Source: Jeotgalibacillus salarius
GTDB lineage: Bacteria; Bacillota; Bacilli; Bacillales; Jeotgalibacillaceae
Direction of reading: 5' to 3'
Length of the DNA stretch: 64,000 nucleotides
Assembly (NCBI RefSeq): GCF_004405125.1
Contig: NZ_SORX01000006.1
Coordinates: forward strand, 62,001-126,000
Positions within the stretch are counted from its first letter, which is position 1, and each line of letters opens with the position of its first letter. A model generated the notes under the pieces. That model saw only the letters and a list, made by a program, of their open reading frames with translations. It was not told the DNA's origin and searched no databases. Shown one piece after another: positions 34,861 to 43,506 of the stretch. Position numbers and translations under genes: made by a program.

Positions 34861-35049
34861 TTTTAACAACCCTCCTTTAATTTAGTAAGTCCACTATACC
34901 TTATTTCATTTATAGTGTCACGGGAAATACAATTTCAATCTCTAAATATATATTACTAAACTATATCATTTATACTTTCAATATTAGTCTTGTTCTCCAT
35001 TTATTTACTGGTAATATTATGTATGTGCTGATATACAGGAGGGATTTAT

Positions 35050-35571
35050 ATGGATTGTAGAATTAAACAAAGAAACGGATTTGAAGGAAAAGTTGGTGAG
35101 CTTGTTTCTATGCTGGAGTATTCACGAGGGGTGCTGCTTGAAGATATTAAAGATTTGAGTCAGTCAGACCTTGATTTCATTGCCTATGATGGTGCGAATT
35201 CAATTGCGGCACTGTTGATGCACATTGCTTCAGTAGAATTCGTTTACCAACTGATCACACATGAAAACAGAGACTTTAACGAAGAAGAGTTATCTGAATG
35301 GAAAACTGCATTGCTTCTTGATCCTGAAGCTACCAATGAAATCAAAAACCAGCCACTGGAACATTACATAGATATACTTGAAGAGACTAGGAAAAAGACT
35401 TTAAGCATTCTTGCATCCAAAAATGAAGAATGGCTGTTTGAAGAAGGTGAATGGGAAAACGGTGTAGCCTATAATAAATACTGGTTCTGGTATCACGTCA
35501 TGGAAGATGAAATCAATCACCGCGGGCAGATCAGAGTGATTAAGAAGATGCTTTTAAATCATAATCAGTAA
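35050..35571 (+). CDS. DinB family protein (DUF664)
   Basis: A 173-residue four-helix DinB-fold protein, a group with metal sites that often act as thiol transferases (bacillithiol or others). The motif LMHIASVEFVYQL carries the first His, and HVMEDEINHRGQIRVI the others (HxxxxxxHRG). Start ATG 35050 after GGAGGG. It is followed by a small membrane gene 10 bases on. A second DinB protein is at 53155. Confidence 0.85.
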   Translation: MDCRIKQRNGFEGKVGELVSMLEYSRGVLLEDIKDLSQSDLDFIAYDGANSIAALLMHIASVEFVYQLITHENRDFNEEELSEWKTALLLDPEATNEIKNQPLEHYIDILEETRKKTLSILASKNEEWLFEEGEWENGVAYNKYWFWYHVMEDEINHRGQIRVIKKMLLNHNQ

Positions 35572-35584
35572 CCACGAAAGAGTG

Positions 35585-35806
35585 ATGAAACAATTGAGGT
35601 TTCTAAAGATAATCTACATCCTGCTGACAGGAAGCATTCTCTCATACTATTATAGTATGTTCATGCCCAAGGATGGCGTCGTGCAGGGAATTATTTATAT
35701 TACATTCGGGATAGGTTTAGGTGTTCCTTACTATTTAATCTACAGGTGGATTTTTGGCAGGTTTGAGCGGCATGTACATACTGGGACGGAGGTTAAAGTG
35801 CGATGA
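35585..35806 (+). CDS. Small membrane protein ending in a palindromic element
   Basis: About 73 residues with two helices (about 8-25 and 34-55). It is probably co-transcribed with the DinB gene. Its last codons (TGTEVKVR and the TGA) lie within the left arm of the dyad element beginning at 35784, so the repeat has supplied the C-terminus. Confidence 0.6.
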   Translation: MKQLRFLKIIYILLTGSILSYYYSMFMPKDGVVQGIIYITFGIGLGVPYYLIYRWIFGRFERHVHTGTEVKVR

Positions 35807-35895
35807 AATGCACACTGCAGGGACAGAGGTTGTTTCAATATCTCAAATCTGTCCCTGCAGTGCACACTTCGTGTAAATCTAACCTCCGTCCCCAG
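35784..35895. repeat. Double-dyad element, copy 2 (best preserved)
   Basis: Outer arms TGGGACGGAGGTTA and TAACCTCCGTCCCC, inner arms TGCACACTGCAGGGACAG and CTGTCCCTGCAGTGCACA, with a loop of about 22 bases. It can form a 110-base cruciform. Copies 1 and 3 have the same arms but different loops. Confidence 0.78.
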
Positions 35896-35958
35896 AGTTC
35901 GAACTCCGATTACAGTATGTAAAAGCAGGTGCTTTATATAAAACTAGAATAATTCGTT

Positions 35959-36351
35959 TCAACTTTTCATCACTTCGAGCAAAAACTTCTTATCCTCCGG
36001 GTAGACGTGTTTCATATCCTCTACATGAGATAACGACATCCACTCTGCTAATTCTATGATCTTGTCAGGATCGTCAATCCCTCTGCTTTTTCCGATTTTG
36101 TCTACCTTAAAATAATGGGTTTTTACTTCTATCCCTTTAATCATTGTTTCCTTCATAAACAGGTGATCTGTTATTTTAACTTCATATCCCGTCTCTTCCA
36201 TCACCTCTCTCACACAGCATTCCTCCGGTGTTTCACCCTCTTCAATCCCACCTGAAGGAACCGCCCATGCATCCGAGTCATGACTTTTCACCATTAGCAC
36301 TTCATTATTTTCATTCAAACAAACTGCAGCTGTGCCATACCATTTTCTCAT
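35959..36351 (-). CDS. Nudix hydrolase
   Basis: A 130-residue pyrophosphohydrolase. The Nudix box is visible as GGIEEGETPEECCVREVMEETGYEV (Gx5Ex7REVxEExG), which binds magnesium. It hydrolyses nucleoside diphosphate linked to some moiety; the substrate is unknown. The start ATG 36351 has GGGAGAGG; an in-frame GTG at 36375 overlaps the GNAT stop. Likely co-transcribed with the GNAT gene. Confidence 0.88.
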   Translation of the reverse strand: MRKWYGTAAVCLNENNEVLMVKSHDSDAWAVPSGGIEEGETPEECCVREVMEETGYEVKITDHLFMKETMIKGIEVKTHYFKVDKIGKSRGIDDPDKIIELAEWMSLSHVEDMKHVYPEDKKFLLEVMKS

Positions 36352-36371
36352 TCGTACCTCTCCCTTGTTCT

Positions 36372-36938
36372 TCACGAAGAAGTAAATTCCTCTCTCAAAA
36401 TCGAATACACCTTTCCATCCCAGTGCTTCCCTTTGATAAATAAGCTTTTCCTTAAAACCCCTTCAAACAACATGCCCGCTTTTTGCATCACTTTCTCTGA
36501 CCCTTCATTCTCTGGGAAACATCTTGCCTGAATTCGGACGAGATCCATATTTTCAAAGCCAAATTCGATGATTTTTTTCGCTGCCTCTGTTGCAATCCCT
36601 TTGCCCCAGTAATCCTGCGAAATGACATACCCAATCTCAGCTGTGTGATTTTTTGGCTGCCAGGAAACAAAATCAACGGTTCCAATCAGCTTGCCGTTTT
36701 CCTTGTACTCAATTCCCCACGGTGCAACCTTATGATTTCGATATTGATTCAAGACAAATTCAACAAACTCTTTAGTGTCGGATAATGTCCTGTGAGTATT
36801 CCACGTAACGTATCTCGTTACTTCATCATTTGAGCCGTAATGATACATATCATCAAGATCTTCTGGCGTTAATTTCCTCAATATAAGACGTTCTGTTTCG
36901 AGTACTGGTAATTCGGTAAAAATATCTTCGATTCTCAT
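36372..36938 (-). CDS. GNAT acetyltransferase, RimJ-like
   Basis: A 188-residue N-acetyltransferase of the RimJ/RimL type: LETERLILRKLTPEDLDDMYHYGS at the N-terminus, EIGYVISQDYWGKGIATEAAKKIIEFGF for acetyl-CoA binding, ARCFPENEGSEKVMQKAGM near the end. Start at ATG 36938 with AGGAG. It overlaps the next gene's possible GTG start and shares a message with the Nudix gene. Confidence 0.87.
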   Translation of the reverse strand: MRIEDIFTELPVLETERLILRKLTPEDLDDMYHYGSNDEVTRYVTWNTHRTLSDTKEFVEFVLNQYRNHKVAPWGIEYKENGKLIGTVDFVSWQPKNHTAEIGYVISQDYWGKGIATEAAKKIIEFGFENMDLVRIQARCFPENEGSEKVMQKAGMLFEGVLRKSLFIKGKHWDGKVYSILREEFTSS

Positions 36939-37038
36939 AGAAACAACTCCTATTATCTGATTTCACTTTTCTCAGCATCCATTTATTATAAATTCTCGCT
37001 GCACACAATCAATTCCTCTTAAAAACCGCTTAACTTTT

Positions 37039-37154
37039 TGGGGACGGAGGTGAAATTGTCGTCATATGTGCACGTCTGGGACAGAGTTGACGTTAAGTAT
37101 TTCAAGCCTGTCCCCGACGTGCACATTTCATGTCACTCTAACCTCCGTCCCCAC
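37039..37154. repeat. Double-dyad element, copy 3
   Basis: GGGGACGGAGGTGA / TAACCTCCGTCCCC outer arms; inner arms GTGCACGTCTGGGACAG and CTGTCCCCGACGTGCAC. The loop sequence is unlike that of copy 2. It lies between the GNAT start and the AIM24 gene. Confidence 0.78.
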
Positions 37155-37258
37155 AGTGACATAGTAAGCCATCCTAATAGCAACAGTACACCACAACAAA
37201 CGAAACCATTTCCCAAATCAAACGTATAGACTAATATCCAAACCAAGGAGGAATTTCA

Positions 37259-37951
37259 ATGTCAAAGTACTCCATCAAGCAATTTGTACAGAATACAAAG
37301 CAGGAAGAAAGCGCGCGTGATTTTTTTGAGCTTGAGACCGATCGTATGCTGGAAGTGAACCTGAATGGGCAGGTCTGGGCAAAGGCAGGATCAATGATCT
37401 CTTATGAAGGTAAGATTAAGTTTGAACGTGAAGGTATGCTTGAACACGGACTGGGTAAGTTTATGAAGAAAGCATTTAGTGGTGAAGGCGCCCAGCTGAT
37501 GAAGGCAAATGGACAGGGGAAACTTTATATAGCTGATATGGGTAAGAAAATCACCGTTTTGGATCTGGAAGGCGAAAGTATCTTTATTAACGGAAATGAC
37601 CTGCTCGCTTTTCAGGATGGGCTTGATTGGGATATCAAACTCATGCGCCGTGTGGCCGGTATGATGGCAGGCGGTCTGTTCAATGTCCGTCTGGAGGGCA
37701 ATGGACTTGTTGCTTTCACATCCCACTATGAACCGCTCACGTTACTCGTTACACCTGGCAGGCCTGTATTCACAGACCCAAATGCAACCGTTGCATGGTC
37801 CGGTAACCTTGAGCCTGAGTTTGTAACGGATATTCAGCTGAAAAGCTTATTCGGGCGAGGCAGCGGAGAGTCCGTGCAGATGAAGTTTGAAGGGAATGGA
37901 TTTGTTGTTGTTCAGCCTTTCGAGGAAGTATATCAGGCGCAACAGAGCTGA
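37259..37951 (+). CDS. AIM24 family protein
   Basis: A 230-residue TIGR00266/AIM24 protein with a beta-sandwich built of repeats of the type GQVWAKAGSMISYEGKIKF and GLVAFTSHYEPLTLLV. The bacterial members are of unknown role; the yeast protein is mitochondrial. The start ATG 37259 follows AAGGAGG. Monocistronic. Confidence 0.88.
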   Translation: MSKYSIKQFVQNTKQEESARDFFELETDRMLEVNLNGQVWAKAGSMISYEGKIKFEREGMLEHGLGKFMKKAFSGEGAQLMKANGQGKLYIADMGKKITVLDLEGESIFINGNDLLAFQDGLDWDIKLMRRVAGMMAGGLFNVRLEGNGLVAFTSHYEPLTLLVTPGRPVFTDPNATVAWSGNLEPEFVTDIQLKSLFGRGSGESVQMKFEGNGFVVVQPFEEVYQAQQS

Positions 37952-38062
37952 TTAAACGATTAATAGCTGTTCATGACACTGGAAATGAAGCAATTCCAAA
38001 AACTGCTCTGACGGAATGTTGAGCCGAAGAAAATAAACGTGAAATAACTAATTTTTCTAATA

Positions 38063-38107
38063 GAAAAGCAGATCCCATCAATGCTCAGCACTGACAGGAT
38101 CTGCTTT
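38063..38107. terminator. Terminator hairpin
   Basis: AAAGCAGATCC...GGATCTGCTTT with a loop of 22 bases; the runs on both sides suit termination of the AIM24 gene and the convergent small gene. Confidence 0.75.
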
Positions 38108-38126
38108 CCTCATTCTCCTTATTCCA

Positions 38127-38324
38127 TCAGGCAGCTTTTTCTACCCTCCACCCTGATGTTGATTTGTTATGCTTATGATTCAGCTGCTCAATCTTCTCCT
38201 TTTTTGTCTTCGTTTTTCTCACATGTGTGCTGATGTCAGTCTGTGTACCGCGCTTTATTTCCACATCAAATGCACCATTCCTTACCGCATGCTGCCGCCG
38301 TTTTTTAGCTCTGCTTTTACTCAT
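38127..38324 (-). CDS. Small very basic protein
   Basis: 65 residues rich in Lys and Arg (MSKSRAKKRRQHAVRNGAFD...THVRKTKTKKEKIEQLNHKHN), with a nearly conserved look I associate with small hypothetical proteins of Bacilli. It probably binds nucleic acid (inference). The ATG has AAAGGAGAG upstream. No function is known. Confidence 0.65.
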   Translation of the reverse strand: MSKSRAKKRRQHAVRNGAFDVEIKRGTQTDISTHVRKTKTKKEKIEQLNHKHNKSTSGWRVEKAA

Positions 38325-38407
38325 CGTTATCTCTCCTTTGATTAAAAAGATTTGTTCACTTTTATTATAACAAATAAATGGAAAGGTAGAAGCTGGTTGA
38401 CCCGCCT

Positions 38408-38980
38408 CTATCTTTCCTCAATTACTCCAGCTTCACTTTTCAGGAAAATATGATAAAACTCTACTAAGAATATAATCTTCAAAAGCATTAGAACACCCAT
38501 TAATATTTGCGTAATTTCCGGGACCATTGAAAAAAGGAAATAAAACATTCCTGCCAGAACGTATGTAGTCATCATCCCTGCGCACAGTCTTTTTAATCTT
38601 CTTGTATGAGGTGTCTCGCCTTGTTCATTCTCCAATCCTTCAAGCAGGCGGGAGGTAATGACGAATACCATAAACATCCCTGCGATGACAAAGCCCAGTC
38701 CCACATAAGATATAATGGCCAAATATGTATCGAGAGGAAGTGTTAAAGGTGAGTTTCCGGAAGCATTTAGAATGAGAAATGAAAGACTATGAAAAATCAT
38801 GAAGACGACTAATGGTTGAACCTTTTCGATGCTTTCATATTTCCTCCCTAACGCTCTCACGCCGAAAAACACCAGGATATATCCAATCAGGTTAGTTAAA
38901 TAATATGCAATACCGATATCTAAGAAATTGATATTTGTTTTAAAGAATACTAGAAGCAGTCCGAGTAAAATTTGTCCCAT
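38408..38980 (-). CDS. Membrane protein of unknown function
   Basis: 190 residues, about five helices, with a charged cytosolic loop (ENEQGETPHTRRLKRL). The start ATG follows AAAGGAG. No family is recognised. It faces the same direction as the ABM and RDD genes but is 122 bases away from them. Confidence 0.65.
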   Translation of the reverse strand: MGQILLGLLLVFFKTNINFLDIGIAYYLTNLIGYILVFFGVRALGRKYESIEKVQPLVVFMIFHSLSFLILNASGNSPLTLPLDTYLAIISYVGLGFVIAGMFMVFVITSRLLEGLENEQGETPHTRRLKRLCAGMMTTYVLAGMFYFLFSMVPEITQILMGVLMLLKIIFLVEFYHIFLKSEAGVIEER

Positions 38981-39102
38981 AAGCGAGTTGGCTCCTTTTA
39001 TGCTTTCCCTGTACTGAACACAATGTTAACACAATTCCTTTTACTATTATAAGTGGGATAAATTGTGTTGTGATTGTTTCTTATCACAGGGAACAATCCA
39101 AC

Positions 39103-39408
39103 TCAAACTCCTTTCCCACCCACAGTCTTAAGTGTACTAATTCTTTCCATGCCAGCTATGATTGGTTTTGCACGACTGATCAGCGTCTGGGTCGCTTCAA
39201 GTGATAATGAAGCCTGATGAGCCTCTTCATTATCCCATGTTTCATATACGTATACTGCATCCGGCTCATTTTCAGACATACTCACAAGGTAGACTTCGCA
39301 CTCATCAAGATCTTTCATTGATTCAGCCGCCTCTAATAGAATGTCAGCCAGCAAATCCCGCTTCCCTTCCTGCACTATGAACTTGCCGAACAGGCTATAT
39401 TTACTCAT
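39103..39408 (-). CDS. Antibiotic biosynthesis monooxygenase (ABM) domain protein
   Basis: A 101-residue dimeric alpha-beta barrel of the YgiN/ABM type: SLFGKFIVQEGKRDLLADILLEAAESM, then CEVYLVSMSENEPDAVYVYETWDNEEAHQASL. Related proteins act on quinones or small aldehydes without cofactor; the name does not imply antibiotic synthesis. ATG 39408 is chosen since AGAGGAGGAG precedes it. It follows the RDD gene with the ends overlapping. Confidence 0.83.
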   Translation of the reverse strand: MSKYSLFGKFIVQEGKRDLLADILLEAAESMKDLDECEVYLVSMSENEPDAVYVYETWDNEEAHQASLSLEATQTLISRAKPIIAGMERISTLKTVGGKGV

Positions 39409-39425
39409 TATAACTCCTCCTCTTA

Positions 39426-39935
39426 TCAAACTTTTATTACTTTTGTTTTCGCAATCGTGTCATAGACTGATTGCCTGTCTTTCGTAAAAACAGCTGTCAG
39501 GATATACAGCAACATCAGTCCATAAATCAATGCACCGAATACAATTAAAAAAGCTGTATTATCATTACCGGCAGTGATTTGATAGACAAAAAAATGTGAG
39601 AGCTCCCATGGCAAAAACTTAAGGAATGTTCTAAATGTCATACGTAAGACTGATACGGATTTTCCATTTATATCTACTACCTGTATCCTTAACTTCTTTT
39701 TCCCAAAAGACTGACGGCCGATTTTTGAATCACTGAGAATGAAGTAAAGAGACACTGGGAAAGTCACGAGCATAAAGCCTGCAAATTGTCTCATAAACAG
39801 AGATGCTCCATTAAAAAAGTGCTGCAGATCAGGTATAACGAACAAGCTTAAGAGCAATAGTGCAATTAAATAAAAGATTATGAGGACATAATCCAGCAAA
39901 AAAGCTCTAAGACGGAGTATAAATGATGCTTTCAA
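39426..39935 (-). CDS. RDD family membrane protein
   Basis: A 169-residue RDD-domain protein with three to four helices. The group's Arg and Asp-Asp residues are visible as RLRAFLLDYVLI near the start and DSKIGRQSFGKKKLRIQVVD in the middle; DRQSVYDTIAKTKVIKV is the typical ending. It starts with TTG 39935 after AAGGAGAG. The role is unknown; some RDD proteins are Na+/H+ antiporters. Confidence 0.83.
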   Translation of the reverse strand: MKASFILRLRAFLLDYVLIIFYLIALLLLSLFVIPDLQHFFNGASLFMRQFAGFMLVTFPVSLYFILSDSKIGRQSFGKKKLRIQVVDINGKSVSVLRMTFRTFLKFLPWELSHFFVYQITAGNDNTAFLIVFGALIYGLMLLYILTAVFTKDRQSVYDTIAKTKVIKV

Positions 39936-40142
39936 TTATACTCTCTCCTTCACTATCATTTTGATGTGAATTGCGCTACCTGGAGAAATTCATTTTCGAC
40001 CATACACTGTTAGAGTTCTCTAAAATTCCATATATTCCTTCTCTCCACCGACAAATATAAACATTTTTACAACTCGCTTTTGATACTTCAACCTAAAAAG
40101 AGCCCCGGTCACAATACCGGAACCCTTTCATATCTTATTCTA

Positions 40143-41129
40143 CTATTTCCCCGGTAAAACCGCTCTAGCTGAAACGAGTCCTTTTTCCACTAACTCATCC
40201 CAAAAACCAGCCGGAATGTCCGCTTTCAGTGCCTGCAGATCTTCCTTAATGCGTTCAGGCCTTGTAGACCCTGTCACCACTGCTTTCACTGCTGGATGTG
40301 CAGTTGAAAACTGAAGCGCAGCATCCTTAAGCTTCACCCCGTGATTAAGTGCGACTTCATTGAATTTATCGACACGTGCTTTAATCTCAGGTGTAATTTC
40401 CTGATAATCAAAGTGATCTCCTCCCAGCAATGCACCAGAGTTAAATGCTGAGCCGATCACAAGTCCGCCTCCACTCTTCTCCGCAAGCGGCATCATCCGC
40501 TCAAGTGCACGGTCATGCTGAAGCAGCGTGTATTGAGTAGCTGATAAACTTAAATCAGGATGTGCTTCTTCAAGTTCAAGTGCCACTTCAATCGGAGTCG
40601 TCGTATTAACGCCAAGCCCCCACGCTTTAATCACACCTTCATCTCTCAGGCGATCCAGCACCTTGAACGCACCATGTCGCGCTTCATCAAACTTCGTGAT
40701 CCACTCATCTCCCAGAAAGTCAGGTGAAATATCGTGCACATACACCATATCCAGTCGATCCGTTTTCAGACGCTTCAGACTGTCTTCAATCGATTTAAGC
40801 GTGCCTTCTTCTGTATAGTCTGTCTGGATCTTATTCTTACGGCCATACTCAAACAGCCCTTCTTTTTCTTCTGTTTCATCCAGCACAAGCCTGCCTATCT
40901 TCGTGCTTAGTAGATAATCATCCCGCTTATAAGATGACAAAACCTCTCCAAGTCTGATCTCTGCTAATCCCGCTCCATAAAACGGTGCTGTATCGAAATA
41001 ACGGATGCCTTCATCCCATGCAGATTGAATCGTCTCCCGCGCTTCTTCTTCAGGTACATCTCTGAACATATTGCCAAGCGGCGCGGTTCCGAGACCGAGT
41101 TTATGCTGTATTGTTAAGTCATTTTTCAT
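40143..41129 (-). CDS. Aldo/keto reductase
   Basis: An NAD(P)H-dependent aldo-keto reductase of the D-threo-aldose 1-dehydrogenase/pyridoxal dehydrogenase subgroup (328 residues). Active-site residues: YFDTAPFYGAG (Asp and Tyr), LLSTKIGRLVL (Lys), and MVYVHDISPDF (His). The cofactor segment is AVVTGSTRPERIKEDL. The ATG at 41129 has AGAGGTG upstream. Monocistronic; the substrate is not inferable. Confidence 0.87.
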   Translation of the reverse strand: MKNDLTIQHKLGLGTAPLGNMFRDVPEEEARETIQSAWDEGIRYFDTAPFYGAGLAEIRLGEVLSSYKRDDYLLSTKIGRLVLDETEEKEGLFEYGRKNKIQTDYTEEGTLKSIEDSLKRLKTDRLDMVYVHDISPDFLGDEWITKFDEARHGAFKVLDRLRDEGVIKAWGLGVNTTTPIEVALELEEAHPDLSLSATQYTLLQHDRALERMMPLAEKSGGGLVIGSAFNSGALLGGDHFDYQEITPEIKARVDKFNEVALNHGVKLKDAALQFSTAHPAVKAVVTGSTRPERIKEDLQALKADIPAGFWDELVEKGLVSARAVLPGK

Positions 41130-41135
41130 GATCAA

Positions 41136-41468
41136 ACACCTCTTTCAGATAGTTGATGATTCAAAGGATATATGTAGATATCTACCCGGTGTGAAAATGG
41201 TTAAACGGGTGATTGTCGCCTGTAAAAAACGAAGCTGATCATTTAAATAAAGGCAGCACATAGCATAAGTCACTTTGTTTGATAATGTGGCTGATTAGGA
41301 TTAGACTACGAAAACGGCTTAAATATTGAGGGTCTTCACGAGAAACATCTTTTTCATGTAGAGCCAATATTGACTATAAAAGCCGGCAATATAAGTGTGC
41401 ATCAAAAAGATAAGAAATAAGGATGATCAGTCCTTACACCACAAAATTCTGTTTAGGAGTGATTGTCG
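41136..41468. other. 333-base gap upstream of hxlA
   Basis: No ORF with a ribosome site is seen. It should carry the hxlAB promoter and any HxlR operator; I could not define a convincing -35/-10 pair with correct spacing. Confidence 0.5.
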
Positions 41469-42101
41469 ATGAAATTACAATTAGCATTAGATTTAGTAAA
41501 TATTCCAGAGGCCATTGAATTGGTGAAGGAAGTAGAAGACCATGTAGACGTAGTAGAAATTGGTACACCAGTTGTGATTAACGAGGGACTTAAAGCAGTA
41601 AAAGAAATGAAGGCTGCGTTCCCAGAACTGACTGTACTTGCTGACCTGAAAATCATGGATGCAGCCGGTTATGAAGTAAGTCAGGCATCTGCTGCAGGTG
41701 CTGATATTGTGACAATTCTTGGCGCTGCTGAAGACGCATCAATTAAAGGCGCCGTTGAAGAAGCGAAAAAACAGGGCAAGCAGATCCTTGTTGATATGAT
41801 TGCTGTAAAAGATATTGCCACTCGTGCGAAAGAGCTGGATGAGCTTGGTGTAGATTATATCTGTGTTCACACTGGATATGACCTGCAGGCAGCCGGCCAG
41901 AATTCATTTGAAGACCTGGCAACGATTAAAAGCGTTGTGAAAAATGCTAAAACAGCTGTTGCTGGCGGCATCAAGCTTGATACACTTCCGGAAGTCATTA
42001 AAGCACAGCCGGATCTTGTCATCGTTGGCGGTGGCATTACAGGAGAAGACGACAAGCAGGCTGCAGCTGCTAAAATGAAAGAACTCATCACACAGGGGTA
42101 A
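41469..42101 (+). CDS. hxlA: 3-hexulose-6-phosphate synthase
   Basis: Condenses formaldehyde with ribulose 5-phosphate to hexulose 6-phosphate, the first step of the ribulose monophosphate route. The 210-residue TIM-barrel of the OMP decarboxylase superfamily shows LQLALDLVNIPEAIEL, the catalytic ADLKIMDAAGYE (DxKxxD), and a phosphate site VAGGIKLDTLPE...VIVGGGITGEDDK. The ATG at 41469 has GGAGTG upstream. hxlB follows 6 bases after the stop. Confidence 0.95.
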   Translation: MKLQLALDLVNIPEAIELVKEVEDHVDVVEIGTPVVINEGLKAVKEMKAAFPELTVLADLKIMDAAGYEVSQASAAGADIVTILGAAEDASIKGAVEEAKKQGKQILVDMIAVKDIATRAKELDELGVDYICVHTGYDLQAAGQNSFEDLATIKSVVKNAKTAVAGGIKLDTLPEVIKAQPDLVIVGGGITGEDDKQAAAAKMKELITQG

Positions 42102-42107
42102 TCTGTT

Positions 42108-42668
42108 ATGACGCAGACGACTCACTATTTCAAAGACATTCTTGATGAGTTAAGCCGCGCAGCAGACTTACTGTCAGATGAGCAGGCTGAACAGCTTGTA
42201 AATCAGCTCATTGCCACCAATAAAATCTTTGTGGCAGGCGCCGGCAGATCAGGGCTCATGGGCAAATCCTTTGTGATGCGTATGATGCATATGGGGCTGG
42301 ATGCTTATGTAGTTGGCGAGACAGTGACAGCGAACCTGGAACATGACGATATCCTGATCATCGCTTCCGGATCCGGTGAAACAAAAAGCTTAGTCTCAAT
42401 GGCTGAAAAGGCCAAAAGTCTGGGCGGAATGGTCATTGCCGTCACGATTAACCCAGATTCAACGATTGGACAACTCGCGGACCAGGTCATTAAAATGCCA
42501 GGTTCTCCTAAAGACCAATCGGAAAGTGCATATGAAACCATTCAGCCGATGGGATCCCTTTTCGAGCAAACCCTTCTATTATTCTTTGACGCAGTGATTC
42601 TGCGTTTTATGGAGAAAAAAGGACTGGATTCTGATACGATGTATGGCAAACATGCAAACTTAGAATAA
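42108..42668 (+). CDS. hxlB: 6-phospho-3-hexuloisomerase
   Basis: Isomerises hexulose 6-phosphate to fructose 6-phosphate. This 186-residue SIS-domain protein has the sugar-phosphate loop AGAGRSGLMGKSFVMRMMHMG and SGSGETKSLVSMAEKAK, with the catalytic Glu/His part in SAYETIQPMGSLFEQ and DTMYGKHANLE at the end. With hxlA it detoxifies formaldehyde. The regulator HxlR, which lies upstream in Bacillus subtilis, is not here. Confidence 0.95.
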   Translation: MTQTTHYFKDILDELSRAADLLSDEQAEQLVNQLIATNKIFVAGAGRSGLMGKSFVMRMMHMGLDAYVVGETVTANLEHDDILIIASGSGETKSLVSMAEKAKSLGGMVIAVTINPDSTIGQLADQVIKMPGSPKDQSESAYETIQPMGSLFEQTLLLFFDAVILRFMEKKGLDSDTMYGKHANLE

Positions 42669-42682
42669 ATCACGCACACAGA

Positions 42683-42729
42683 AAGACCGAAAGCGCTCAA
42701 AAGCGTTTTGCGGTCTTTCTGTTTTTTTA
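42683..42729 (+). terminator. Terminator of hxlAB
   Basis: GAAAGACCGaaAGCGCT...AGCGTTTTGCGGTCTTTC then TTTTTTT: stem with internal bulges, 14 bases after the stop. Confidence 0.82.
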
Positions 42730-42783
42730 TGAGCTTATTGTCCGAAAGTCAAAGTAAATCGTATCACTCTGCGCAACCTGCCT

Positions 42784-43506
42784 CTACAACTTCACCCTCA
42801 CCCTCTTCGTTGTCGCCCGAATCACCCACAGAGATAACGCTATGAATACAAACGATATGCCGAATGAAATAAATATTGATAGGTTTTCAGGTGCCTGCAG
42901 CGACAGCAAGCGGTGCAGTGGTGTCTCCAGTTCATTAGACCAGAGAAGGTCCATCATAAAAATCAGTACAAGTGCACCGATAATATAAAAGAGTAATCCC
43001 CAGCCGTCAAAGCGATAATACCCGGCTCCGATCAGCCATCCTGCAAGGTAGTATACAAAGATATTTAATGTATAGACAATAAAGATCAGAAACCAGGATG
43101 CGCCTTCACCTAAAAATGTCACAAAATCAACAGGTGCAATCAGCTGTTCTATTCCTGCTATGATGAGCGCAATGATCATAAAAATTGCCGATAGTGCTGC
43201 CGAAGCAATGGCAGCGCCTGTGAAATAATCTTTCCTCGTGACACCCGTTTTCACAAACCAGCTTAAAAACTTTGGTGCTGACAGAATGCCGACAACCAGC
43301 ATGAAAATTTTATAAGGATTTTCTATAAAGTGAATGAACCCCTGAAAAGCTGCTTCTTCATCATTTAATACCAATTTAAAATCAGTGAAAACCTGTAACC
43401 CGACGAACAATAACAGCACAATTCCAATCATCCACGTTGACCAGCCTAACTGCATGAATGTCATATCGAAAGCAATTTTTAAGTCCTTGCGTTTACTTTG
43501 ATCCAT
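42784..43506 (-). CDS. ABC transporter membrane protein
   Basis: A 240-residue integral membrane protein with six helices and a short cytosolic N-terminus (MDQSKRKDLKIAFDMTFMQLGW). Its loop GVTRKDYFTGAAIASAAL is common in permeases of this type. It follows the ATPase gene with overlap, so it is the permease of that exporter. I use ATG 43506 (GGAGGAGG upstream) and not the longer frame from 43617. Confidence 0.75.
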   Translation of the reverse strand: MDQSKRKDLKIAFDMTFMQLGWSTWMIGIVLLLFVGLQVFTDFKLVLNDEEAAFQGFIHFIENPYKIFMLVVGILSAPKFLSWFVKTGVTRKDYFTGAAIASAALSAIFMIIALIIAGIEQLIAPVDFVTFLGEGASWFLIFIVYTLNIFVYYLAGWLIGAGYYRFDGWGLLFYIIGALVLIFMMDLLWSNELETPLHRLLSLQAPENLSIFISFGISFVFIALSLWVIRATTKRVRVKL

